Position numbers and translations under genes: made by a program. The notes beneath the pieces are model-generated. The model was given only the letters and a program-made list of their open reading frames with translations, ran no database searches and was not told the origin of the DNA. Below are positions 1 through 5,987 of a stretch of DNA of 5,987 bases, one piece after another; the stretch's first letter is position 1; the number at the start of each line of letters is the position of its first letter. The stretch comes from Bacteroidota bacterium (GTDB lineage: Bacteria > Bacteroidota > Bacteroidia > Bacteroidales > B39-G9): NCBI GenBank assembly GCA_003648455.1, contig QMPG01000209.1, positions 1 to 5,987 of the forward strand, given 5' to 3'.

Positions 1-399
1 GATACACCCGACACATTTTTATTCCCGGAGTTCTATGAGAGTTTTAGCGTTTCGAAAAATCAAAAAACGGAAACAATCAAACGCAATTTGAAGAACATGG
101 GAATAGCAGCAGAGAAAAGTAGGAAAAGACAGGAACAAGCAAGAAAAATTGAAGGTTGGTTGAACAATCTCAAAGAGCAATTATCAAATAGCGAGGAAAT
201 TGAATACTCTGATTTTTATATGGATATGCTCAGTACTGAGAATGATATTGAGCTTGCAATTAAAGGAACAGAATATATTCTTAAAAGATTAAGACAAGAA
301 AATTATAAAGTAATTACATCAACAGAATTTTCAACTGACAATAAATATTCAGATAATGCAATATGGAAAATCAAGATAAAGAAATCTTCCTTGAATTAA
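1..399 (+). CDS. C-terminal part of a probable JetA/MksF-like kleisin (5' end outside window)
   Basis: The reading frame is open from base 1 to the TAA at 397-399, giving 132 visible residues. The gene therefore starts left of the window, and the internal TTG at 88 is not a credible start. The visible part begins with a short segment ending in FLFPEFYESF. A long, charged, probably helical stretch follows (visible residues ~20-75, rich in K, E, Q and R). Last comes a compact helix-then-strand segment (from SDFYMDML through ILKRLRQENYKV to the terminal IWKIKIKK) that could be a small winged-helix domain. In MukF/MksF/JetA kleisins a C-terminal winged helix caps the SMC head, so the shape fits. 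The assignment rests mainly on position: it lies directly upstream of JetB-, JetC- and JetD-like genes, where JetA is found in Wadjet operons. I do not recognise the fragment by sequence alone. Its 3' end overlaps the next gene by 37 nt, which suggests co-translation. It could instead be an unrelated accessory subunit. Confidence 0.55.
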   Translation, partial: DTPDTFLFPEFYESFSVSKNQKTETIKRNLKNMGIAAEKSRKRQEQARKIEGWLNNLKEQLSNSEEIEYSDFYMDMLSTENDIELAIKGTEYILKRLRQENYKVITSTEFSTDNKYSDNAIWKIKIKKSSLN

Positions 400-998
400 A
401 GGAACATAACTACGAGCGTTTTGCTGATACTGACTTTCAGTTGCGTTCAGGAATGCATATTCAAGAACATGCATCTCAAAATAGAAATTTTCGATTCATT
501 GAAGACAATTTCCCTGAACTTATTTTATTCTATGAAAAATTGTATCAGTCAAAACTTTGCGTTAATCAATCCAACATTGGCAAGTTTTACTACCTCGATT
601 ATTTTGAGGAACAGAGAAGTAAACTTAAAAGGAAAAGTTTAGATTCAAAACAAACACTGTTTGCAATTTTCCTTTATACACTACATAAAGTTGAAAAGCG
701 ATTTTCGACAACGCTTTCAAAACAAGAATTGTTGGAAGCATTAAACAACCATCATAAAATCAAACCTCACATTCAGCGTTTGTTTTTAGGTTCAGAAAAA
801 GAAGAAACACTGACAACACAAAAGACAATTGATAAGTGGGTTGATGATAGTCTAAGAGATTTAGAAAAGTTAGGTTGGATATTTTTTATAGAAAATGACA
901 ACGAAAAATTTGAAATTCTTCCAGCGTTTGAAAGAATTGCTTTAATATATCAGGAAGCTATAAATAATATTGACGAAATAAGAACCAACAATGAGTAG
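363..998 (+). CDS. jetB: JetB/MksE-like kite subunit of an SMC (Wadjet-type) complex
   Basis: This is a soluble 211-residue protein with no signal peptide or membrane segment. Residues ~20-80 (LRSGMHIQ, FPELILFYEKLY, KFYYLDYFEEQR) resemble the first winged-helix region of MksE/JetB (DUF4194-like) proteins: a G..IQ turn, a helix ending in LFYEKLY, then a hydrophobic strand before an acidic/basic helix. Residues ~153-200 form a second winged-helix-like unit, with a helix around TIDKWVDDSLRDLEKLGW, a strand pair (IFFIEN and KFEILP) and a closing helix (AFERIALIYQEA). Kite subunits dimerise and bind the kleisin to regulate the SMC ATPase, and about 200-250 residues is usual for the family. ATG 363 was chosen because it keeps the conserved-looking N-terminus; the next in-frame ATG (453) would cut into the first domain. 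No Shine-Dalgarno sequence is visible. Translation probably couples to the upstream gene through the 37-nt overlap. The next gene begins 6 nt after the stop. Confidence 0.8.
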   Translation: MENQDKEIFLELKEHNYERFADTDFQLRSGMHIQEHASQNRNFRFIEDNFPELILFYEKLYQSKLCVNQSNIGKFYYLDYFEEQRSKLKRKSLDSKQTLFAIFLYTLHKVEKRFSTTLSKQELLEALNNHHKIKPHIQRLFLGSEKEETLTTQKTIDKWVDDSLRDLEKLGWIFFIENDNEKFEILPAFERIALIYQEAINNIDEIRTNNE

Positions 999-1004
999 TT
1001 AAAA

Positions 1005-4000
1005 ATGATGAATTCGATAGGAAAAAAATATCCAAGAATATATTCTGCTTCAACAGTCGGAATTAGAAATCATAACAACGCTGATTTTTTAATTCATCCA
1101 TTGCGAACGGACTTTACAGGACAAAGTGGTACAGGGAAATCTTTAATTGGTGCTGATTTACCCCAGCTAATTTTAACAGCGGGCAGGTTTTACAAATCGG
1201 CAACAAAACCAAAAGGAGATGTCTCAAGAGATTATAACTCAATACCACTTTCTACCAAGGATTTTGGTTATGCTTTTATGAATGTGGAATGGCAACAAGG
1301 GAAATTTATTGTTATCGGTGTAATGATTCGTAAAGCACCAAAACAATTGCACCCTTTTATTATTCAAGCAAACATTGGTATTCATCCCGAAAATAATTCC
1401 AAGTTTAAACCATTAGAAAAAATTATCCGTTACCAAGATTTTATAGTTAACGGGGAAATACTTTCACTTGACAATCTTAAAAATCACTTTGACGACCAAA
1501 ATATTTATCTCACAAGTTATTACCGCAATATACCCTCATATCACAAACTCCTAAACACAAATAAGATTTTACATCTAGATTTAAGCGCGGATGAAAACTT
1601 ACAAAGACAATATGCACACACCCTGCAATCACTTTCAAGAGGTGAGGATATTGACACTTCAGGTATAAAGTTTAAACGATTCTTATTTCATTATGATGAT
1701 GAAGTAGCGGAAAAATTTAAGAATCAATCAAAGGTAATTGAAGACGACCATAGGAAATATCAGGAGGATTGGAAAGCGCAAAATTCACTTTCAAGAAAAA
1801 AGGATTCAATGATAAATTTAGTTTCATTGAAGAAATTAAAAGTTGAAGCATACGAAAAACGCCTCTCAAAAGAAACAATATTTTACTTTCAGCAAAAGCA
1901 ATTGAAAGAAGTAGAACTAAAAAAAACTACTGAACAATATTTTCAAACCGAGCTTGAAATTATTACACTAAATCAGAGAAAAAATGAAATAGAATTAGCA
2001 TCAACTCTAAAAGAAACTGACAACTTACTACGAAAGTTTAGGGACGAAAAAAAATTATATAAGGAAGCGAAATCAATGATTTTGGCAATTGACAAGGAGT
2101 TAGAAACCCTTGATGCTTTTGTTTTGGACTTAGAAAAGAAATATAAAGATTTCAGTGAAAAGAATGACAAAATTATACAAGTAGAAAATTGGCTGAAAGG
2201 ATATACTACCGTAGAAAATATTAAATTAAAATTTGAAACTCAAAACAAAGTTTTAATCCAGAAAGAAAAGCTAAACAGTTTATATTCTTTTCTAAAAGTA
2301 AAAAAATTGGAAGAGAGATTTAAAGAGTCTGAATACTCTAAGTCATTTAAACCTGCCATTGAATATTATTCAAAAAGACGAAGTGAAATTGAATTGGAGG
2401 TTAAGAACATTGACAAACTCAAAGAGATTATTCTAAAGCAAAACCCTGAAACATTTGCTGGTTGGGCAGTTAGTGAAGAAATTAGACTTGATGAACTACA
2501 AGAATCAGTTCTATTTCATTTTGCAACAGCACCTAAAGAGTTTAGTCAGAATCTAAATTATATTCCAGAGCCTAAGAAATTTATCGATGCAATAAAGAAT
2601 GACGTGAGAAAAACTGAAAAAGGTTTTGCAATAAACCTTTCTGGTTTATATTACCATATTGATAAAAGACCTTTTTACATTTTTGGTAATCCAAAAAAAC
2701 TTAAGACAGAAGTCGAGAGAATTGGTAAAAACTATCAAAATGAAATTGATAAGCTAAGTATAGAACTGAATACAATCAATCAATTAGATAATCTCTTTTT
2801 ATCGGGATTAAACTATTCGGAAGAACATCTTTCAGCCTACTTAGAGGCTGAAATTATTCAATCTTTTGTTGAAGATGAAACATTGAATCTTACCAAAGTA
2901 CAAATTGAAGAAAGAATTTCGCTTTATCATTATGACAGTAAGCAATCGGAAGAAAAGAAAGTAAAAAGACTATATTCTAATTCACTTCAAAACTACTCAA
3001 CTAAGCTTGCAACACAATCAACGAGTAAGGAGAAACGAAGTTCCAATGAAACTATCCAAACTAATTCTTTGAATAGGGCAAAGGAGATGAGAAATAATTT
3101 CAAGAAAAAAATAGATAGTATTATTCTAATTAAACAAGAAAAAAACGGACTGGCATCAAAACTAATTAGTTGGCAATCTCAAATTAGTATTGAATTTAAG
3201 GACAGGCATGAATTGCTTGTTAATCCATATAAGAAAAATAAACAAAATATAATTCAACGTTTTACGATAAAATACAAAACCGAAGAAAACTCTGAAAAAT
3301 TATCTGACGGAGATTTGAGAGAGATTAAAGGTGAACTAAAAAGTAAAATTGAAGAAGCAAAAAAAGTAATTCCAAGATATACAAAATCGTATGAAAATAA
3401 AATATTAGAGTTTAACAAATACTTTAAAATAGAATTTGATTCTGACTCTATAACTGAAATTATTACAGATGAAATACTAAATGGAGTTAATGGAATAAAA
3501 ACTCATGAAACTTCGACAAAAACGGCTTACGAAAATAAATACGATGAAGCAATTGAATTATTCAATGATGATTTACAAGACAATCCGAAAATAAAAAATC
3601 ACCAACACGACCTAAATACTCTGATACTTGAATTGATACCTCATGAAATTATTAGCAATAAAGAGAATCCTGAAGAATCGTTGGAGACAGACATTGAAGA
3701 TAAATTAGCAAGACTTCATCAACAGATTAAAGAGCTAAATAAAGAAGAAGCCAAAAAAATTCACAGTACAGTTAGAGACTTGAAAAGAATTGTTGAACAA
3801 CAAACCACCTTTTTAGATTTAGTAAAAGCATTACTTAAAGATTTTCGTTTAGCAACATATCATAAAGTTTTGCTTAATTGGAGTTATTCAACTGACTACA
3901 ATTTGAAGTGGATTGAATCTTTGAACAAAGATATTGAGAACTTAAACTTCACTGATAATTTATTTGGTGAGAAATCAAAAATCAGTGCACAGGAACTATT

Positions 4001-4520
4001 GGAAATGACTTTCAAGAAGTATTGTCCAAGTAAAATTGACGCAAAAGCAAATGAAATCTTAAATCCATTCAATTATTATAAAGCTTCCGCAATAATAACC
4101 GACCCAAATGACAATCCGAGCCCTGGAAGCTCTGGACAAAACTATGGTATGCTTGCCTTGTTGTGTATTGCTAAACTTTCAATTGTTGAAGGTAGGACTA
4201 AAAATATTTTTAACAAGATTGAACCTGGTATTAGAATCCTACCAATTGATGAAGTAGCTGGATTAGGTGAGAATTTTGATATGCTTTATGAAATTGCTCA
4301 AAAGTTAGATTATCAAATTTTTACCATGACTATCGCAGCTAATGATTTATCATTTGATAATGGCAAACAAATTTATTATGAGCTAATTAAGAATTCCGAT
4401 GAAAAAATGCATGAATACAACGAAGGAGTTCAAGCATGCTTTTCAAAAGACGATTTGATTTCAGATATTGAAACTCATTTTACAGATTCTGTTTTCAGTT
4501 TAAAAACAACAAATGAATGA
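1005..4520 (+). CDS. jetC: JetC/MksB-like SMC ATPase (MukB-type condensin subunit)
   Basis: This is a 1171-residue SMC-like ATPase, about the length usual for JetC/MksB. The N-terminal head half has a Walker A motif, GQSGTGKS, at residues 39-46. A segment at ~195-235 (QSLSRGEDIDTSG, FKRFLFHYDDE) leads into coiled coil. Residues ~240-480 are dense in K/E/L/Q and form a predicted coiled-coil arm. Residues ~483-565 (from TFAGWAV to the FGNPKKL turn) lack heptad character and are richer in aromatics, so this is the likely hinge. A second arm runs from ~570 to ~1000. The C-terminal head half carries the ABC signature-like SPGSSGQNYGM (1039-1049) and Walker B ILPIDE with D1082 and E1083, followed by the D-loop-like VAGLGEN. 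ATP-driven engagement of two such heads powers DNA loop extrusion in MukB/Wadjet complexes. Start: ATG 1005 and ATG 1008 are adjacent and equivalent. The stop overlaps the next ATG (ATGA). RecN/SbcC-type ATPases are less likely because of the JetB and JetD neighbours. Confidence 0.88.
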   Translation: MMNSIGKKYPRIYSASTVGIRNHNNADFLIHPLRTDFTGQSGTGKSLIGADLPQLILTAGRFYKSATKPKGDVSRDYNSIPLSTKDFGYAFMNVEWQQGKFIVIGVMIRKAPKQLHPFIIQANIGIHPENNSKFKPLEKIIRYQDFIVNGEILSLDNLKNHFDDQNIYLTSYYRNIPSYHKLLNTNKILHLDLSADENLQRQYAHTLQSLSRGEDIDTSGIKFKRFLFHYDDEVAEKFKNQSKVIEDDHRKYQEDWKAQNSLSRKKDSMINLVSLKKLKVEAYEKRLSKETIFYFQQKQLKEVELKKTTEQYFQTELEIITLNQRKNEIELASTLKETDNLLRKFRDEKKLYKEAKSMILAIDKELETLDAFVLDLEKKYKDFSEKNDKIIQVENWLKGYTTVENIKLKFETQNKVLIQKEKLNSLYSFLKVKKLEERFKESEYSKSFKPAIEYYSKRRSEIELEVKNIDKLKEIILKQNPETFAGWAVSEEIRLDELQESVLFHFATAPKEFSQNLNYIPEPKKFIDAIKNDVRKTEKGFAINLSGLYYHIDKRPFYIFGNPKKLKTEVERIGKNYQNEIDKLSIELNTINQLDNLFLSGLNYSEEHLSAYLEAEIIQSFVEDETLNLTKVQIEERISLYHYDSKQSEEKKVKRLYSNSLQNYSTKLATQSTSKEKRSSNETIQTNSLNRAKEMRNNFKKKIDSIILIKQEKNGLASKLISWQSQISIEFKDRHELLVNPYKKNKQNIIQRFTIKYKTEENSEKLSDGDLREIKGELKSKIEEAKKVIPRYTKSYENKILEFNKYFKIEFDSDSITEIITDEILNGVNGIKTHETSTKTAYENKYDEAIELFNDDLQDNPKIKNHQHDLNTLILELIPHEIISNKENPEESLETDIEDKLARLHQQIKELNKEEAKKIHSTVRDLKRIVEQQTTFLDLVKALLKDFRLATYHKVLLNWSYSTDYNLKWIESLNKDIENLNFTDNLFGEKSKISAQELLEMTFKKYCPSKIDAKANEILNPFNYYKASAIITDPNDNPSPGSSGQNYGMLALLCIAKLSIVEGRTKNIFNKIEPGIRILPIDEVAGLGENFDMLYEIAQKLDYQIFTMTIAANDLSFDNGKQIYYELIKNSDEKMHEYNEGVQACFSKDDLISDIETHFTDSVFSLKTTNE

Positions 4521-5419
4521 TACCAGCAGACACACCATACAAAATCATAAAGTATTTAGTCAAACTTTCAAAAGAAGGGGCTTTAACTAAAAACCATTTA
4601 AGTGATAAATTTATCATTTACCTTACAGATAGAAAGTTTATTATTGAAACAACTAATAGTAAAAATAAATTTACAATTACAGAGAGTTTTAAGAAGAAAT
4701 ATTCCAACGAAATATATCCAATATTCCAGAAATGTAATTCATTTATTAAGAAGCATCAAATTGAAAATTTGGAAAACTACTATTCTGTTGATGATATGGA
4801 AAAACTCATTTTGATTAATATTGAAAAACCAACTAAACTCTCATTACAGGAAATTCTTTCTAAGTATTTCAAAAGTTCAAAACATACAAGGACAAACAGC
4901 AACCTTGCAAATGCTATCAAAACCATTTTAAAAATTGATGAATTTGTTGAGGACAAAAAAGACCAACAATTTATTTCAGTACTTTATCCGAAAAATAAAA
5001 CTCGATTTATAATACTTTGTGAAAATATAAACAGGTTGCGTGCCAAAAGACACACCTTTATAGAGTTTTGGTATGCAGGAGGTAAAAACACAAAACAACT
5101 TCAGTTTATCCCTAAACCTAAGCACCCCATTTTCTATTTGTTTGATTGGGACTTTGATGGATTAAATATTTACATTCACATCAAACAAAACTATTTTCAA
5201 ACCTTAACAGCTTTTATACCAACAAATTTTCAATCATTAATGGAGAAACGAGAGGAAGTAAAACATCATCACAGCAAATGGAAAAATAATAATGCGTTAT
5301 TACAACTTAATGAGATTGAAAAAACAATTGCAACTTTATTGATTCAGACTGATTGTATAATTGAGGAACAAAAGATATTACTAACAACTGAAAATTTAAA
5401 TAATAATTCTATCAAATGA
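4517..5419 (+). CDS. jetD: JetD/MksG-like TOPRIM nuclease subunit (Wadjet effector), short form
   Basis: This 300-residue protein has a C-terminal TOPRIM-like domain from ~165. It shows the glutamate motif FIILCEN with E169, a glycine pair in FWYAGGKN (G188-G189), and the acidic DxDxDG motif YLFDWDFDG with D210, D212 and D214. A closing helix contains IIEEQKIL (E283-E284-Q285). This order (E, GG, DxD, late E/Q) is that of the DUF2220 nuclease part of JetD, related to topoisomerase VI A/Spo11-type TOPRIM folds that bind Mg2+ and cut DNA. In Wadjet, JetD cleaves plasmid DNA after the SMC complex has extruded it. The N-terminal half (1-165) looks like two small winged-helix units: TKNHLSDKFIIYLTDRKFI at 24-42, and KLSLQEILSKYFKSS with a following helix. 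It is shorter than the usual JetD, which is about 380-400 residues with a DUF3322 N-terminus. The start is the ATG of the ATGA overlap with jetC, implying coupled translation. No terminator hairpin is evident after the stop. Confidence 0.82.
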   Translation: MIPADTPYKIIKYLVKLSKEGALTKNHLSDKFIIYLTDRKFIIETTNSKNKFTITESFKKKYSNEIYPIFQKCNSFIKKHQIENLENYYSVDDMEKLILINIEKPTKLSLQEILSKYFKSSKHTRTNSNLANAIKTILKIDEFVEDKKDQQFISVLYPKNKTRFIILCENINRLRAKRHTFIEFWYAGGKNTKQLQFIPKPKHPIFYLFDWDFDGLNIYIHIKQNYFQTLTAFIPTNFQSLMEKREEVKHHHSKWKNNNALLQLNEIEKTIATLLIQTDCIIEEQKILLTTENLNNNSIK

Positions 5420-5445
5420 CAAGACTTTAAGAAACAATCGGTTTT

Positions 5446-5499
5446 AGGATTAATGCTAAATCTGTCAAGCTATTTCAGGATTAATGCCAAATGTGTAAA
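5446..5499 (+). repeat. Direct repeat pair, 23 nt, spaced 31 nt
   Basis: Copy 1 (5446-5468) and copy 2 (5477-5499) both begin AGGATTAATGC and end in a TGTcAA-like core. They differ at 3 of 23 positions. They lie 27 nt after the jetD stop, and their right halves belong to the wider TGTGTCAA-like family that follows. Confidence 0.75.
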
Positions 5500-5719
5500 T
5501 TTGAATCCGGATTATGAATAAAAAGTACCAATTGACTTAAGTTTTTAACCAAAATGTGTCAACACTCCCCATTCAAGCCAAAAAATTTGCCGAAAAAGAC
5601 AAAAAACATCTAATTTCCGGCAAAAATGTGTCAAGTTTCTTTAGGACGATATAAATTTTGCCGTTAAATTGTATAAAATTGATGTTAAAAAGTGTAAAAT
5701 TACTACCAAAATGTATCAA
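5461..5719 (+). repeat. Seven same-orientation copies of a TGTGTCAA-like core
   Basis: The 8-nt core occurs as TCTGTCAA (5461-5468), TGTGTAAA (5492-5499), TGTGTCAA (5555-5562), TGTGTCAA (5627-5634), TGTATAAA (5670-5677), AGTGTAAA (5691-5698) and TGTATCAA (5712-5719). Most are preceded by an A-rich run such as ACCAAAA or GCAAAAA, which gives TTGACACATTTTGG on the reverse strand. Multiple end-proximal repeats in one orientation are typical of transposase-binding ends such as those of IS21-type elements. No transposase gene is visible in the window, so this link is only an inference. Confidence 0.6.
5586..5624. repeat. Imperfect inverted repeat (TTTGCCG / CGGCAAA)
   Basis: TTTGCCG at 5586-5592 pairs with CGGCAAA at 5618-5624. 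AAA/TTT extends the stem inward across a one-base bulge, leaving a loop of about 18 nt. The right arm runs directly into a TGTGTCAA repeat. There is no T-run after it, so a rho-independent terminator is unlikely. It may be a protein-binding site or chance pairing. Confidence 0.4.
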
Positions 5720-5779
5720 ATTAGCGTAAATTCATACCAAAATAGCGTAAATTCATACCAAAATAGCGTAAATTCATAA
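5663..5779 (+). repeat. 21-nt phased repeat array (about 5.6 units)
   Basis: Units start at 5663, 5684, 5705, 5726, 5747 and 5768, exactly 21 nt apart. The units at 5726 and 5747 are identical (GTAAATTCATACCAAAATAG plus C). The 5768 unit repeats the first 11 bases and then diverges. The first three are degenerate but keep an AAA near position 4, GT near position 9 and a second AAA near position 14; the first two agree at 16 of 21 positions. A 21-nt period is two helical turns, which would put each unit on the same DNA face. No gene for a binding protein is present nearby. Confidence 0.75.
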
Positions 5780-5832
5780 CCCACCCATTTATCTGTGCTT
5801 AATTTTGCTTCTTTAACACGGTCAGGTTTCAC
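5716..5832 (-). pseudogene. Doubtful short reverse-strand frame running into the repeat array
   Basis: From a GTG at 5832 down to the TGA at 5716-5718, the reverse strand encodes 38 residues. It opens with VKPDRVKEAKLSTDKWVGYE, which looks protein-like. It then reads through the 21-nt array as the heptapeptide YEFTLFW repeated. There is no ribosome-binding site or promoter, and I do not recognise the product. It may be the tail of a decayed gene or chance. Confidence 0.15.
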
Positions 5833-5987
5833 ATGTAAAACACAATTAGAAATTGGTAGTCAACTTTATAACCATTGAGAACAACAGACAAATAGGAAAA
5901 ACAGGATAATCGCTTGAAAAGGGCTACGCTTAGGTGAGTGCTTGTCAGCTACTTCATTTAATAAACAATTAACATAATTCGGAACAA

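Larger units (their letters stand above)
5420..5987. other. Intergenic region: repeat-rich left part, featureless right part
   Basis: This 568-nt stretch after jetD has no convincing gene on either strand. From about 5446 to 5779 it is dominated by AT-rich degenerate direct repeats, listed separately. From about 5780 to 5987 I see no gene, tRNA, strong hairpin or clear promoter. One reverse-strand frame is noted separately. No rho-independent terminator (GC stem plus T-run) was found after jetD, so the operon end is not marked by sequence. Confidence 0.7.

Noticed and set aside
88..399. A separate 103-residue gene starting at TTG 88
   Set aside because: The same frame is open upstream to base 1 with no stop. 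The TTG is internal to a gene entering from the left.
421..642. Open frame of 73 codons on the + strand
   Set aside because: It lies wholly inside the JetB-like gene in another frame, is Cys/Leu/Ile-rich with no domain character, and has no start signal.
1973..2170. Open frame of 65 codons on the - strand
   Set aside because: It is antisense to the JetC coiled-coil region. Its Ser/Phe/Leu-rich translation is what the reverse of K/E-rich AT-rich coding sequence gives.
4602..4814. Open frame of 70 codons on the + strand
   Set aside because: It is an out-of-frame shadow inside the JetD-like gene with no recognisable feature.
5496..5503. TAAATTTG, matching the Bacteroidota -7 promoter element TAnnTTTG
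   Set aside because: No matching -33 TTTG element lies at the right distance and no gene follows. Such matches are expected by chance in AT-rich DNA.
5504..5513. Perfect 10-nt palindrome AATCCGGATT
   Set aside because: It is short and isolated, and the flanks do not extend the symmetry. It is probably chance.
5663..5779. CRISPR array
   Set aside because: The units are contiguous 21-nt tandem repeats without unique spacers, and no cas genes are present.
5920..5987. Possible integron attC or RNA gene near the right edge (GGCTACGCTTAGG region)
   Set aside because: No paired arms or cloverleaf could be drawn by eye, and the sequence is cut by the window end.

Overview
The window is strongly AT-rich. 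Its proteins are rich in Lys, Asn, Ile and Glu, and the genes lack obvious Shine-Dalgarno sequences. Together these suggest a low-GC member of the Bacteroidota (Flavobacteriia/Sphingobacteriia type). That placement is an inference from style, not from a marker gene.

Positions 1-5419 hold four tightly packed genes on the + strand that look like one operon: (1) the C-terminal part of a gene that enters from the left edge (1-399), probably the kleisin subunit JetA/MksF; (2) a 211-residue JetB/MksE-like winged-helix (kite) protein (363-998); (3) a 1171-residue SMC/MukB-like ATPase, JetC/MksB-like (1005-4520), with Walker A, ABC signature and Walker B motifs and long coiled coils around a central hinge-like domain; (4) a 300-residue JetD/MksG-like protein (4517-5419) with a C-terminal TOPRIM nuclease domain. 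The spacing is a 37-nt overlap, a 6-nt gap and a 4-nt ATGA overlap. Gene order, sizes and motifs match the Wadjet (JetABCD) / MksBEFG condensin-like systems. In these, the SMC complex extrudes DNA loops and the TOPRIM subunit cuts small circular DNA such as plasmids. The copy here looks divergent, above all in its short JetD.

Positions 5420-5987 contain no convincing gene. The first ~360 bases are packed with degenerate, same-orientation repeats: a 31-nt-spaced direct repeat, seven copies of a TGTGTCAA-like core, and a 21-nt phased array ending in near-perfect tandem copies. This may be the end of a mobile element with multiple terminal repeats, or an iteron-like protein-binding array. The last ~200 bases show nothing identifiable beyond a very weak reverse-strand reading frame that runs into the repeats.
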